DNA of 64,000 nucleotides, from assembly GCA_018223035.1 (NCBI GenBank), contig JAAEZD010000001.1:186001-250000 (forward strand). Direction: 5' to 3'. Of the stretch, positions 34,838-43,645 are shown in pieces. Source of the DNA: Heliomarina sp018223035. GTDB taxonomy: Bacteria > Pseudomonadota > Alphaproteobacteria > Rhodobacterales > Rhodobacteraceae. The notes beneath the pieces are model-generated. The model had not been told where the DNA came from. It worked only from the letters and a program-made list of their open reading frames with translations, and made no database searches. The number at the start of each line of letters is the position of its first letter. Position 1 is the first letter of the stretch. The position numbers and the translations under genes are program-made.

Positions 34838-36598
34838 CTATTTCGCCGCCAGTGGCAACGTCACCGTGAAGGTCGTCCCTTCGCCCAGCACGCTATCGTA
34901 TGAAAGTCTGCCGGAATGGCGTTGGACGATGCGTCGGCTGATATGCATGCCGATCCCCGAACCGCCGCCCATGCGCGTATCCGATGAATCGAGCTGGGTG
35001 AACATGCCAAAGACCTGCTCTTCGGACCCTTCGGGAATGCCGTGCCCATTATCGCTCACACGGATCCGGGCATTGTCCTCGTCGCGGTCCAGCGTGACGA
35101 CGATCTTTACAGGGTCCCCCGAAAACTTGATCGAATTGGAAAGGAGGTTTTCCACAACCTGTTCCAGCGCTTGCTTTTCACCTTCTACGGCCAGCGGCAG
35201 ATCGGGCAGATGCGTTTCGATCGTGACAGTCTTGCTGCGGCGCTCCTGCTGCACCCGGTCGGCCACGCGTTTGACCAGATCGTCCAGAACGATCCGGTCG
35301 AATTTCATGTCCTCTTCGGAATTCTCGAACCTCTGAACCGCGAGCAAGTCGTTCACCAGCCGCGACAGGGTCTCGGCGTTGGTCTCGGCGAGAGTCAGGA
35401 GGCGCTCGAAACTTTCGACATCCCCCTTGTCCTTGATCCGGGACATCAGCTGGACCGATCCCTTGATTACCGTCAGAGGCGTCCGCAATTCATGCGTGAT
35501 GGTAGAAAGAAACTGGCTCTTGGCAAGGTCGGCCGCCCTCGTCCTCGCAGCCGCCTCTTCACGTGCGGTCACGTCCATCAGGGTCAGAAGCCAGCCAAAG
35601 CGCTTGCCCACATGCGGCAGCACCAGCGGATTCACACGTGGCGCAAACTTCCGCCCGCCGGCCTCGATGATGCGCATATCGCCATCATCCCCGTTTTTGC
35701 CAAGCTGTGACACCATTGTGCCAAGCTGCGGGTGATTGATGACACTCTGACTGCGAGACAGCCCCTCAAGGTGGAAAACCCGTTTTGCATCCGGGTTCGC
35801 ATCCAAAAGCTTGCCTTCATCGGTGATGAACAGGATCGGATCGCGGGAATTGAGATAAAGATAATCCCGCCCGATGGATTTCATGTCCATCCAGCGTTTG
35901 TCCAGCATCAGCCAGATGACCACCCCGGCCGATAGCGAAATAAGCATCGGTGTGGGATCAAGCCCGAGGATCGTCACGTCCGACGTTAGGTAAACAACGT
36001 TCCCCAGCCAGGGAAATGCCGTCGCGATCAGCAATTTCTCTACGAAACGCCGCACAACGACCGGTGCTTTCAGCGCGGCGCGTACCGCAAGGAACAACGA
36101 TGCAAACAGCACGGCATTGATGAAAACCATGAAAAAGTAGAAAACCGCCCCATGGCCGAATTCATAGCCACGCTCGGCACCGGATTGGATCGGGCGAACA
36201 TAAGTATAGAAATGCTCTGCCGTCGGGGAAACACTCGCGGCGACGAACACCACAACTGGCGTGATCAGGATACATTTCACCCAGACCAGCAAAGGCACGG
36301 ATTTGCGCGTCGCGTATTCGTAGATAAAGAAAGACCAAGCCGAAATGGTCACGACGATGGGGGGCCAAGCCGCTTCTCCCCAGAACTGGGCGCATTCGGA
36401 GGTGGGGCTCGACGCTTCGAACATCGGGCAGATCAGCCAGAAAAAGCAGCCGTAAAGCGCTAGCCTCGCCCATTTATGCCCGCGCGTGTTCGGATAGCGG
36501 TTGAGCGCGACAAGCACCCAGGCGACAAAACCGCAGGTCACCAAAAGGACAATAACCGCCGGGTCGCTGACGTTCAGCTGCAGGCAAGACTGTCTCAA
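34838..36598 (-). CDS. Membrane-bound sensor histidine kinase
   Basis: A 586-residue protein. Residues about 1-230 hold about seven hydrophobic segments, like the 7TM sensor regions of some histidine kinases. A PAS-like domain follows (about 250-345: RDPILFITDEGKLLDANPDA, then GWLLTLMDVTAREEAAA). The HisKA domain has the phospho-acceptor His in FLSTITHELRTPLTVIKGS, and the HATPase domain shows NLLSNSIKFSG, DNGHGIPEG and GSGIGMHISRRIV. The start is a TTG at 36598 with AAGG 10 bases upstream; a downstream start is possible. No response regulator is adjacent, so its partner must lie elsewhere. Confidence 0.87.
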   Translation of the reverse strand: MRQSCLQLNVSDPAVIVLLVTCGFVAWVLVALNRYPNTRGHKWARLALYGCFFWLICPMFEASSPTSECAQFWGEAAWPPIVVTISAWSFFIYEYATRKSVPLLVWVKCILITPVVVFVAASVSPTAEHFYTYVRPIQSGAERGYEFGHGAVFYFFMVFINAVLFASLFLAVRAALKAPVVVRRFVEKLLIATAFPWLGNVVYLTSDVTILGLDPTPMLISLSAGVVIWLMLDKRWMDMKSIGRDYLYLNSRDPILFITDEGKLLDANPDAKRVFHLEGLSRSQSVINHPQLGTMVSQLGKNGDDGDMRIIEAGGRKFAPRVNPLVLPHVGKRFGWLLTLMDVTAREEAAARTRAADLAKSQFLSTITHELRTPLTVIKGSVQLMSRIKDKGDVESFERLLTLAETNAETLSRLVNDLLAVQRFENSEEDMKFDRIVLDDLVKRVADRVQQERRSKTVTIETHLPDLPLAVEGEKQALEQVVENLLSNSIKFSGDPVKIVVTLDRDEDNARIRVSDNGHGIPEGSEEQVFGMFTQLDSSDTRMGGGSGIGMHISRRIVQRHSGRLSYDSVLGEGTTFTVTLPLAAK

Positions 36599-36840
36599 TT
36601 CAATTGAACCTTAGTACCCATTACCGACTGCCCCGGGCATTTTTTGCCCGGAGTGACCGGGAACAGTACCCTGATTTTCGGATTGGGTACTTTAACGAAT
36701 ATAAAGAATCCACCCGTGCGCGAAGAAAATCAGAAAAGAAGAATTTTAATGTCTCACTTTTAGCGCAGGTATTGAGATCCTTAGAATATATTTTGTAACC
36801 AAAATTACTTCGCCATTCCTTGACCGAATGCGGCAAGCGG

Positions 36841-36874
36841 GAAAAACTACCTATAGCGAAAAACTACCTATAGC
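36841..36874. repeat. 17-bp perfect tandem duplication
   Basis: GAAAAACTACCTATAGC is present twice, directly adjacent. It lies 120 bp upstream of the putative leuA leader promoter. It may be a slippage product or a regulatory site; no palindromic symmetry beyond CTATAG is seen. Confidence 0.7.
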
Positions 36875-36961
36875 ATTGTCGAAAGTCCCGTAGGCACTGA
36901 TCTTCGCCTCTCAAGGCTCTGCAGTCCGCGCCAAAAGTAAGCGCACAGGGAAATTCGGGGG

Positions 36962-36989
36962 TTTCCATTTACCAAGATGGCGATATAAC
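36962..36989 (+). promoter_or_regulatory. Putative promoter of the leuA leader
   Basis: TTTCCA (four of six matches to the -35 consensus) and TATAAC (-10) are 16 bp apart. The predicted transcription start falls within a few bases of the leader peptide ATG at 36998, so the leader would be leaderless or nearly so, as is known for the trp leader of rhizobia. Confidence 0.4.
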
Positions 36990-36997
36990 TCGCACCC

Positions 36998-37081
36998 ATG
37001 ACAAGCCACGCACATATCGCGACCCTGCCCGCTTTTTGCGGTGCCGTCCTGCGTGGCCTACTGATCCTAACCCGCCTCTGA
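36998..37081 (+). CDS. leuL: leuA leader peptide (attenuation sensor)
   Basis: A 27-codon open frame between the putative promoter and leuA. It encodes MTSHAHIATLPAFCGAVLRG then LLILTRL. Six Leu codons are present, four of them in the last seven codons (CTA, CTG, CTA, CTC), and CTA is a rare codon in this GC-rich genome. Leu-rich leaders before leuA are known in alphaproteobacteria. Its end overlaps the first arm of the hairpin at 37075. Slow decoding under leucine shortage would change the folding of the RNA and raise leuA expression. Confidence 0.7.
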   Translation: MTSHAHIATLPAFCGAVLRGLLILTRL

Positions 37082-37110
37082 GCGTGCCATCCGGCGCGCC
37101 CGCTCAGAGG
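37075..37110 (+). promoter_or_regulatory. Leader hairpin, probable leuA attenuator element
   Basis: CCTCTGAGCG and CGCTCAGAGG form a perfect 10-bp stem with a 16-base loop. The first arm overlaps the last codons and stop of the leader peptide. GGCGCGC in the loop (37093-37099) can pair instead with GCGCGCC at 37120-37126, giving an alternative fold. No T-run follows, so the termination step, if any, is not obvious. Confidence 0.55.
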
Positions 37111-37160
37111 AGGCAGCCTGCGCGCCATTGGCTTTAGGACAGATACGGAAAGATACTCAG

Positions 37161-38743
37161 ATGACACAAGCAACCGACAAAGATCGCGTTTTGATCTTCG
37201 ACACGACCCTTCGTGACGGCGAACAATCGCCCGGCGCGACCATGACCCACGCCGAAAAGCTCGAAATCGCCGGGCTGCTGGATGAAATGGGCGTCGATAT
37301 TATCGAGGCCGGGTTTCCCATTGCTTCCGAAGGCGACTTCAAGGCGGTCAGCGAAATCGCGCAGAACTCCAAGAACAGCGTGATCTGCGGCCTCGCCCGC
37401 GCGCAATTTCCGGACATCGACCGCTGCTGGGAGGCCATAAAGCACGCCGCACAGCCGCGCATTCACACGTTTATCGGCACCTCGCCGCTGCATCGCGCCA
37501 TCCCGAACCTCACGCAGGACCAGATGGCCGAGCGCATCCATGAAACCGTGAGCCATGCGCGCAACCTCTGCGACAACGTGCAATGGTCACCGATGGATGC
37601 CACCCGGACCGAATGGGATTACCTTGCCCGCGTCGTGGAAATCGCGATCAAGGCCGGGGCGACCACGATCAACATCCCCGACACCGTCGGCTACACGGCA
37701 CCCGCCGAATCCGCCGATCTGATCAAGCGTCTGATCGCCGAAGTCCCTGGGGCGGAAGACGTTGTCTTTGCCACGCACTGCCACAATGACCTTGGCATGG
37801 CGACGGCGAACTCGCTGGCCGCAGTGGCGGGCGGTGCGCGCCAGATCGAATGCACCATCAACGGTCTTGGCGAACGCGCGGGCAACACCGCGCTGGAAGA
37901 AGTCGTGATGGCGCTCAAGGTCCGCCATGACATCATGCCCTGGACCACCGGCGTCGACACCACCAAGATCATGAACATCTCGCGCCGGGTCGCGACCGTG
38001 TCCGGCTTTCCGGTGCAGTTCAACAAGGCCATCGTTGGCAAGAACGCCTTTGCGCATGAATCCGGCATCCATCAGGACGGCATGCTCAAGAACGTCGAAA
38101 CCTTCGAGATCATGCGCCCCGCCGATGTGGGCCTGACGGAATCCAACCTCGTCATGGGCAAGCACTCGGGCCGCGCCGCGCTGCGCGATAAACTCAAAAA
38201 CCTCGGGTTCGAGGTCGGGGACAACCAGCTCAAGGACGTCTTCGTCCGGTTCAAGGAACTCGCCGACCGCAAGAAAGAGGTCTATGACGAAGACCTCATC
38301 GCATTGATGCGCGTGGGCGAAGACCCCGAGAACGACCGCCTCAAGATCACCGACCTCAAGGTCGTCTGCGGCATGCACGGCCCTCAGACAGCCGAGCTGA
38401 CCATGATCATCGACGGCACGCCGCAATCCACCACCCAATCCGGTGACGGCCCGGTGGATGCGACATTCAACGCGGTCAAGGCACTCTTCCCGCATTCTGC
38501 GCGGCTGCAGCTCTATCAGGTGCACGCCGTGACCGAAGGCACCGACGCGCAGGCAACGGTCTCTGTCCGCATGGAGGAAGACGGCCGCGTCGTCACAGGC
38601 CAGTCGGCGGATACCGACACGGTTGTCGCGTCGGCCAAGGCCTATGTGAACGCGCTCAACCGTCTCATCGTTCGANNNNNNNNNNGGAGAAATCCGCCCC
38701 CGGCGAGGACAAGCGCGAAATCAGCTACAAGGACGTGTCCTGA
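37161..38743 (+). CDS. leuA: 2-isopropylmalate synthase (frame interrupted by a run of N)
   Basis: The first enzyme of leucine synthesis (acetyl-CoA plus 2-oxoisovalerate). The catalytic barrel starts with RVLIFDTTLRDGEQSPGATM; HCHNDLGMATANSLAA and NGLGERAGNTALEEVVMALK follow, and the C-terminal LeuA allosteric domain carries leucine feedback control. ATG 37161 has a GGAAAG ribosome-binding site. At 38676-38685 there are 10 N. After them the family C-terminus EKSAPGEDKREISYKDVS is found in a frame shifted relative to the upstream part, ending at TGA 38743. With the N run taken literally the frame reads on to 38846 in a non-family sequence, which I consider an assembly effect. Confidence 0.93.
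38676..38685. other. Run of 10 N (assembly gap) inside leuA
   Basis: Ten undefined bases interrupt leuA. To join the two in-frame halves the true gap must be 2 modulo 3 in length. Two bases would complete LIVR-R-EKS, so the N run is probably a fixed-size placeholder and not ten real bases. Confidence 0.95.
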
Positions 38744-39045
38744 CACGAAAGGGGCGCGGTCGGCTGATCGCGCCCCGAAAATCGCTGGTGCGGCATCAAA
38801 CGACCGCTTCCCAAGTCAGATGAATATCTCTAGACTCGTCTTATGACCCGCTTGCTTCGACGCAGGTTCACAGCGTGGAAATAGGCACACTGGCTAAGCA
38901 GACCCCGCAAATTTGGCGGATTGGCGCTAGGTAGCGCTGAAACGACCCTTTCACACATCGTTCACCAAGCCTATAACAACCACGCCTGTCGTCTCACACG
39001 AGTCGAGGGCCAATAGGCAGTAGATTTTTACAGGATCCAGACTTC
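38744..39045. other. 302-bp intergenic region between leuA and mreB
   Basis: A hairpin (38751-38776) follows the leuA stop. The rest presumably contains the mreB promoter, but I cannot identify convincing -35 and -10 boxes. One GANTC site (GAGTC near 39002) is present, the target of the cell-cycle methylase CcrM in alphaproteobacteria. Confidence 0.5.
38751..38776 (+). terminator. Hairpin after leuA
   Basis: GGGGCGCG and CGCGCCCC form a perfect 8-bp stem with a 10-base loop, eight bases after the leuA stop. It is followed by GAAAATC, not a T-run, so termination strength is uncertain. Confidence 0.5.
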
Positions 39046-40092
39046 ATGGGAATCTTTGACATATTCGGTGGCCTGTTCACGTCGGACATGGCAATCGACC
39101 TCGGCACTGCGAATACGCTCGTATATGTCAAAGGCAGGGGGGTCATCCTAAGCGAACCCTCCGTGGTCGCCTATCACGTCAAGGACGGTGTGAAAAAGGT
39201 TCTGGCCGTAGGCGAGGACGCCAAGCTGATGCTTGGTCGTACCCCCGGTTCCATCGAAGCGATCCGCCCGATGCGCGAAGGCGTCATCGCCGATTTCGAC
39301 ACCGCCGAAGAGATGATCAAGCACTTCATCCGCAAGGTCCACAAGCGCTCGACCTTCTCCAAGCCCAAGATCATCGTCTGCGTCCCGCATGGCGCCACCC
39401 CGGTTGAAAAGCGCGCGATCCGCCAGTCGGTTCTGTCGGCAGGTGCGCGCCGCGCCGGCCTGATTGCCGAGCCCATCGCCGCGGCCATCGGCGCGGGGAT
39501 GCCGATCACCGACCCGACCGGCAACATGGTCGTGGATATCGGTGGCGGGACCACCGAAGTGGCGGTCCTTTCGCTCGGCGATATCGTTTATGCCCGATCG
39601 GTCCGCGTGGGCGGCGACCGCATGGACGAGGCGATCATCTCTTACCTGCGCCGCCAGCAGAACCTGCTTGTCGGTGAATCGACCGCCGAGCGCATCAAAA
39701 CCTCGATCGGCACGGCGCGCATGCCCGACGACGGGCGCGGCAGCTCGATCCAGATCCGGGGGCGCGACCTGCTCAATGGCGTGCCAAAGGAAATCGAAAT
39801 CAGCCAGGCCCAGGTGGCCGAAGCGCTGGCCGAACCGGTACAGCAGATCTGCGAGGCCGTGATGGCCGCGCTCGAGGCGACGCCGCCCGATCTCGCCGCC
39901 GACATCGTCGACAGGGGCGTGATGCTCACCGGTGGCGGTGCGCTGCTCGGCGATCTCGACCTGGCGCTGCGCGAGCAGACCGGGCTGGCGGTATCCATCG
40001 CCGATGAATCGCTGAACTGCGTGGCGCTTGGCACCGGCAAGGCACTGGAATACGAAAAACAGCTGCGTCACGCGATCGATTACGACAGCTGA
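39046..40092 (+). CDS. mreB: Rod shape-determining actin homologue MreB
   Basis: A 348-residue cytoplasmic actin-fold ATPase that organises lateral wall synthesis. It starts with the amphipathic membrane-binding sequence MGIFDIFGGLFTSDMAIDLG, has the phosphate-1 loop IDLGTANTLVYVKGRGV, and the phosphate-2 motif VVDIGGGTTEVAVLSLGDIV, with the C-terminal adenosine motif GVMLTGGGALLGDLDLALR. Its length is typical. It is the first gene of the mreBCD-mrdA-rodA unit; AGGA lies before the ATG. Confidence 0.97.
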   Translation: MGIFDIFGGLFTSDMAIDLGTANTLVYVKGRGVILSEPSVVAYHVKDGVKKVLAVGEDAKLMLGRTPGSIEAIRPMREGVIADFDTAEEMIKHFIRKVHKRSTFSKPKIIVCVPHGATPVEKRAIRQSVLSAGARRAGLIAEPIAAAIGAGMPITDPTGNMVVDIGGGTTEVAVLSLGDIVYARSVRVGGDRMDEAIISYLRRQQNLLVGESTAERIKTSIGTARMPDDGRGSSIQIRGRDLLNGVPKEIEISQAQVAEALAEPVQQICEAVMAALEATPPDLAADIVDRGVMLTGGGALLGDLDLALREQTGLAVSIADESLNCVALGTGKALEYEKQLRHAIDYDS

Positions 40093-40098
40093 CACCGT

Positions 40099-40126
40099 CT
40101 GACATCCCGGCCCCGCCGGTTGTCAG
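40099..40126 (+). promoter_or_regulatory. Hairpin between mreB and mreC
   Basis: CTGACA and TGTCAG form an outer stem, with an inner CCGG pair, a few bases after the mreB stop. It may reduce read-through so that MreB is made in excess over MreC and MreD. No T-run. Confidence 0.4.
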
Positions 40127-40255
40127 TGAAAGATCAGGATCGCATCTCAGGGGCGCCAAGACGTCCCCGATCCATTGACCAGAGGGCATTCCCCTGCCCC
40201 GGCTCACAGGCAAAGGGGTCGCTTGCCCCGGCGCAACCGACACGAAGGGCGAGAC

Positions 40256-41173
40256 TTGGCCAAGGACCGGTCACAACGCGATGACTACGTAGGCCCGCTG
40301 CGGCGCATGCTGCTCGGCGTTGTCTGCCTGTGCTTGCTCGCGATCTTCCTCGTCTGGCGCATCGACAGCCCGCGCGTCGAACGCTTTCGCGCACAGGTAA
40401 CGGAAATGGTGGTGCCCAACATGGAATGGGCGATGGTCCCGGTCACCGGCACGATCAACCTGTTCCGCAATTTCCAGAGCTACCGCCGTCTTGCAGAACA
40501 GAACCGCGAATTGCGCAGCGAACTCCGCCAGATGCAGGCATGGAAAGAGGCGGCGCTTCAGCTTGAACAGGAAAACGCCCGCCTGCTCGATCTCAACAAC
40601 GTGCGGCTCGACCCGCGCCTGACCTATGTGACCGGCGTCGTGATGGCCGATTCCGGCTCGCCTTTCCGTCAGTCGGTTCTGCTGAACGTCGGCGCGCGCG
40701 ACGGCATCATGGATGGCTGGGCGGCAATGGACGGCATTGGCCTCGTCGGTCGCATTTCCGGCACCGGCGACACCACCAGCCGGGTGATCCTTCTGACCGA
40801 CGCGGCAAGCTCGATCCCGGCCGTAATCCAGCCCTCGGGCCAGACCGCGCTCATCCGCGGCGACAACACGGTCGCGCCCGTTGTTGATTTTCTTGAGAAC
40901 CCCGATCTCGTACGGCCCGGCGACCGGGTGGTAAGCTCGGGCGATGGTGGCGTCTTTCCCGCCGGGCTCCTGATCGGACAGGTCGCCGCCGCCCCGTCTG
41001 GCCGGCTGCGCGTTCGCCTTGCCGCCGATTATGAACGTCTCGAATTCCTGCGTGTCCTGCGCCATCACGGCACCGAGCGGGTAGAAAACCCCGGCGACGT
41101 GGTTGCACCAATGCTCTCGACCGATACGAACCCACTCATGCTGCCCGAGCCGAGAAATCCCGCCGATGGCTGA
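40256..41173 (+). CDS. mreC: Cell shape-determining protein MreC
   Basis: A 305-residue bitopic membrane protein that links MreB to the elongation machinery in the periplasm. A short cytoplasmic N-terminus is followed by one membrane helix (RMLLGVVCLCLLAIFLVWRI, about residues 17-36), a coiled coil (RRLAEQNRELRSELRQMQAW) and the beta-barrel MreC domain (TGVVMADSGSPFRQSVLLN, PVVDFLENPDLVRPGDRVVS). I chose the TTG at 40256, which has GAAGGGCGAG upstream; the frame is open to the left, but the extra residues (Arg/His-rich) are not family-like. Confidence 0.92.
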   Translation: MAKDRSQRDDYVGPLRRMLLGVVCLCLLAIFLVWRIDSPRVERFRAQVTEMVVPNMEWAMVPVTGTINLFRNFQSYRRLAEQNRELRSELRQMQAWKEAALQLEQENARLLDLNNVRLDPRLTYVTGVVMADSGSPFRQSVLLNVGARDGIMDGWAAMDGIGLVGRISGTGDTTSRVILLTDAASSIPAVIQPSGQTALIRGDNTVAPVVDFLENPDLVRPGDRVVSSGDGGVFPAGLLIGQVAAAPSGRLRVRLAADYERLEFLRVLRHHGTERVENPGDVVAPMLSTDTNPLMLPEPRNPADG

Positions 41174-41705
41174 GCGGAACACTCCCCATATCTGGACGAT
41201 GCGGATTGCCTACGTGGCGCTGGCGCTGGTGATCATCTTCTTTCACCTGCTACCGCTCGATACCCAGCCGCGCCGCTGGGCGCCGCCGGACCTGCTGCTG
41301 GCCTTTACCTATGCATGGGCGCTGCGCCGCCCGGATTACGTGCCGTTGCTGCTGATGGCGGGCGTAATGCTGATGGCCGACCTTATGTTCCAGCGCCCGC
41401 CGGGTCTGTTTGCGCTGCTCGTGGTGCTAGGCGGCGAGTATCTGAAATACCGGACGCAAGGCCTCAGCGACGCCAGTTTCCTCGGCGAATGGGCCGCTGT
41501 TTGCATCGTCGTGGTGGGCGTGACGCTGCTCAACCGCCTGATCCTCGGGCTGGTGCTGGTGCCGCCACCGGCATTGACCCCCAGCCTGATACAGATGATC
41601 TTAACCGTGATGATCTATCCGCTCATCGTTCTCGTTTCCCAATTCCTTCTGGGCGTGCGGCGACCGGCCCCGAGTGATGCGGGAACGCTAGGGGGCCGCG
41701 CATGA
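41166..41705 (+). CDS. mreD: Rod shape-determining protein MreD
   Basis: A 179-residue integral membrane protein with about five hydrophobic helices (RIAYVALALVIIFFHLLPLD, PDLLLAFTYAWALRRP, VPLLLMAGVMLMADLMF and others). Position and topology identify it as MreD, which is poorly conserved in sequence. ATG 41166 overlaps the end of mreC by eight bases, and its own stop overlaps the PBP2 start by four bases. Confidence 0.9.
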   Translation: MAERNTPHIWTMRIAYVALALVIIFFHLLPLDTQPRRWAPPDLLLAFTYAWALRRPDYVPLLLMAGVMLMADLMFQRPPGLFALLVVLGGEYLKYRTQGLSDASFLGEWAAVCIVVVGVTLLNRLILGLVLVPPPALTPSLIQMILTVMIYPLIVLVSQFLLGVRRPAPSDAGTLGGRA

Positions 41706-43645
41706 AACGCAAAGTCAAGGATCAGGGCCATTCGCAGGGCAAACTGACCCGCCGCACGGCGGTGATGGGCGGGTTGCAGCTGGCCTTTGTCGGCGCGCTT
41801 GGCCTGCGGATGCGGCACCTCCAGGTGGATCAGGCCGACCAGTTCCGCCTGCTCGCCGAGGAAAACCGCATCAACATCCGCCTGATCGCCCCGACGCGCG
41901 GCGAACTGTTCGATCGCAACGGCAAGGTACTGGCCCGCAACGTCCAGAGCTACCGGCTCATCATCGTGCGCGAGGATGCAGGCGACGTGGATCAGGTCAT
42001 CGCCAACCTGTCCAAGCTTGTCCGGCTTGACCCGGGCGAGCTAGAACAGGCGATGGTGGAAATGCGGCGCAGCCCGCCCTTCCTGCCCATAACCCTCGCC
42101 GACCGCGTCACGTGGGAAGATCTGAGCCGCGTCGCGGTCAACGCCCCCGCCCTGCCCGGCATCACGCCCGAGGTCGGCCTGACCCGTGTCTACCCGCGCG
42201 GCCCCGACCTCGCACATGTGGTCGGCTACGTCGGCCCGGTCAGCGATTACGATCTCGAAAAGATCGAGGATCCGGAACCGGTCCTGCGCATTCCCCGATT
42301 TCACATCGGCAAGGTCGGTCTCGAAGCCAAGGAAGAAGACCTCTTGCGCGGCAAGGCGGGCGCCAAGCGGGTCGAGGTCAATGCTACAGGCCGCGTCATG
42401 CGCGAACTCGACCGGCAAGAGGGTCAGGAAGGCGCCGATATCCAGCTGACGATCGACGCTGAACTACAGGCCTATACGCAGGCCCGGCTCAAGGGTGAAA
42501 GCGCCAGCGCCGTGGTAATCGACTGCGAGACAGGCGACCTGCGCGCCATCGTGTCCTCGCCCAGTTTCGATCCGAACCTCTTCGTTCAGGGTATCTCGGT
42601 CGCCGATTACAGTCGCCTGCGTGACGACAAGTATCGCCCGCTCGCCAATAAATCGGTCCAGGGCGTCTATCCGCCCGGCTCGACCTTCAAGATGGTTACC
42701 GCCCTTGCCGCGCTCGAAGCGGGCTCGGTTTCTCCCAACGATACGGTCTGGTGCCCGGGTCACATGGAAATCTCGGGCCGCCGGTTCCACTGCTGGAAAC
42801 GGGGCGGGCACGGTCACATGGACCTGCTGAACTCGCTCAAGCAAAGCTGCGACGTCTATTATTACGACGTGGCAATCAAGGTCGGCATCGACCGCATCGC
42901 CGAAATGGCCCGCAAGCTGGGCATCGGCGTGCGCCATGATATCCCCATGTCCGCCGTGGCGCGCGGTCTCGCCGCCGACAAGGCGTGGAAACAGGAAACC
43001 TACGGCCAAAACTGGCAGATCGGCGACACTGCCAACGCCTCTATCGGTCAGGGCTATATCCTTGCCTCGCCGCTGCAACTGGCGGTCATGTCCGCACGTA
43101 TCGCCACCGGCCGCAAGGTTACGCCAAGGCTGGTAAAATCGGTCGACGGCGTCGAACAGCCCAACCTTTCGTCGGAACCGCTCGGCCTGAACGAAAACAA
43201 CCTGCGCCACATCCGCAAGGGCATGTTCGCCGTGGCCAATGACCGGCGCGGCACCGGGTATCGCTCGCGCATCATCGAAGAAACCATGCGCATGGCGGGT
43301 AAATCCGGCACCAGCCAGGTTCGCAACATCACCAAGGCCGAACGCGCTGCCGGTGTCATCAGCAACGCCGACCTGCCATGGGAACGGCGCGACCACGCGC
43401 TTTACGTGGCCTACGCCCCGGCGGATAACCCGAAATACGCGGTCGCAGTTGTCGTCGAACATGGCGGCGGCGGTTCATCCGCGGCTGCCCCCATCGTGCG
43501 CGACGTGATGCTTCAAGCGCTTTACGACGGCACGCCCCCGCTCGAAGCCTATCCCACGAGCGACCGCGACCGCATTCAGGCCCAGCAGGAAGAGCTTCAG
43601 CGCGACCAGGATGAACGCGAGATCAGCCAGAGTGACCGCGCATGA
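41702..43645 (+). CDS. mrdA: Penicillin-binding protein 2 (elongation-specific transpeptidase)
   Basis: A 647-residue class B PBP that cross-links peptidoglycan in the elongasome. One N-terminal membrane anchor (AVMGGLQLAFVGALGLRM) precedes the pedestal domain starting with NRINIRLIAPTRGELFDRNG. The transpeptidase motifs are complete: S327-x-x-K330 in YPPGSTFKMV, S-x-N type SCD at about 382-384 and KSGTS at about 534-538. The C-terminus is an acidic, Gln-rich tail. It is translationally coupled to mreD and rodA. Confidence 0.96.
   Translation: MKRKVKDQGHSQGKLTRRTAVMGGLQLAFVGALGLRMRHLQVDQADQFRLLAEENRINIRLIAPTRGELFDRNGKVLARNVQSYRLIIVREDAGDVDQVIANLSKLVRLDPGELEQAMVEMRRSPPFLPITLADRVTWEDLSRVAVNAPALPGITPEVGLTRVYPRGPDLAHVVGYVGPVSDYDLEKIEDPEPVLRIPRFHIGKVGLEAKEEDLLRGKAGAKRVEVNATGRVMRELDRQEGQEGADIQLTIDAELQAYTQARLKGESASAVVIDCETGDLRAIVSSPSFDPNLFVQGISVADYSRLRDDKYRPLANKSVQGVYPPGSTFKMVTALAALEAGSVSPNDTVWCPGHMEISGRRFHCWKRGGHGHMDLLNSLKQSCDVYYYDVAIKVGIDRIAEMARKLGIGVRHDIPMSAVARGLAADKAWKQETYGQNWQIGDTANASIGQGYILASPLQLAVMSARIATGRKVTPRLVKSVDGVEQPNLSSEPLGLNENNLRHIRKGMFAVANDRRGTGYRSRIIEETMRMAGKSGTSQVRNITKAERAAGVISNADLPWERRDHALYVAYAPADNPKYAVAVVVEHGGGGSSAAAPIVRDVMLQALYDGTPPLEAYPTSDRDRIQAQQEELQRDQDEREISQSDRA

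Larger units (their letters stand above)
36599..36997. other. Intergenic region between kinase and leuA leader
   Basis: No gene supported. It contains a stem CCGGGCA-TTTTT-TGCCCGG (36633-36651), an AT-rich stretch, a 17-bp tandem duplication (36841-36874) and the putative leuA leader promoter (36962-36989). A 64-codon open frame at 36604-36798 has unusual composition and no ribosome-binding site, so I do not call it. Confidence 0.55.

Noticed and set aside
36604..36798. A 64-codon plus-strand frame in the region before leuA
   Set aside because: It has no ribosome-binding site, unusual composition and no family resemblance; it is probably non-coding.
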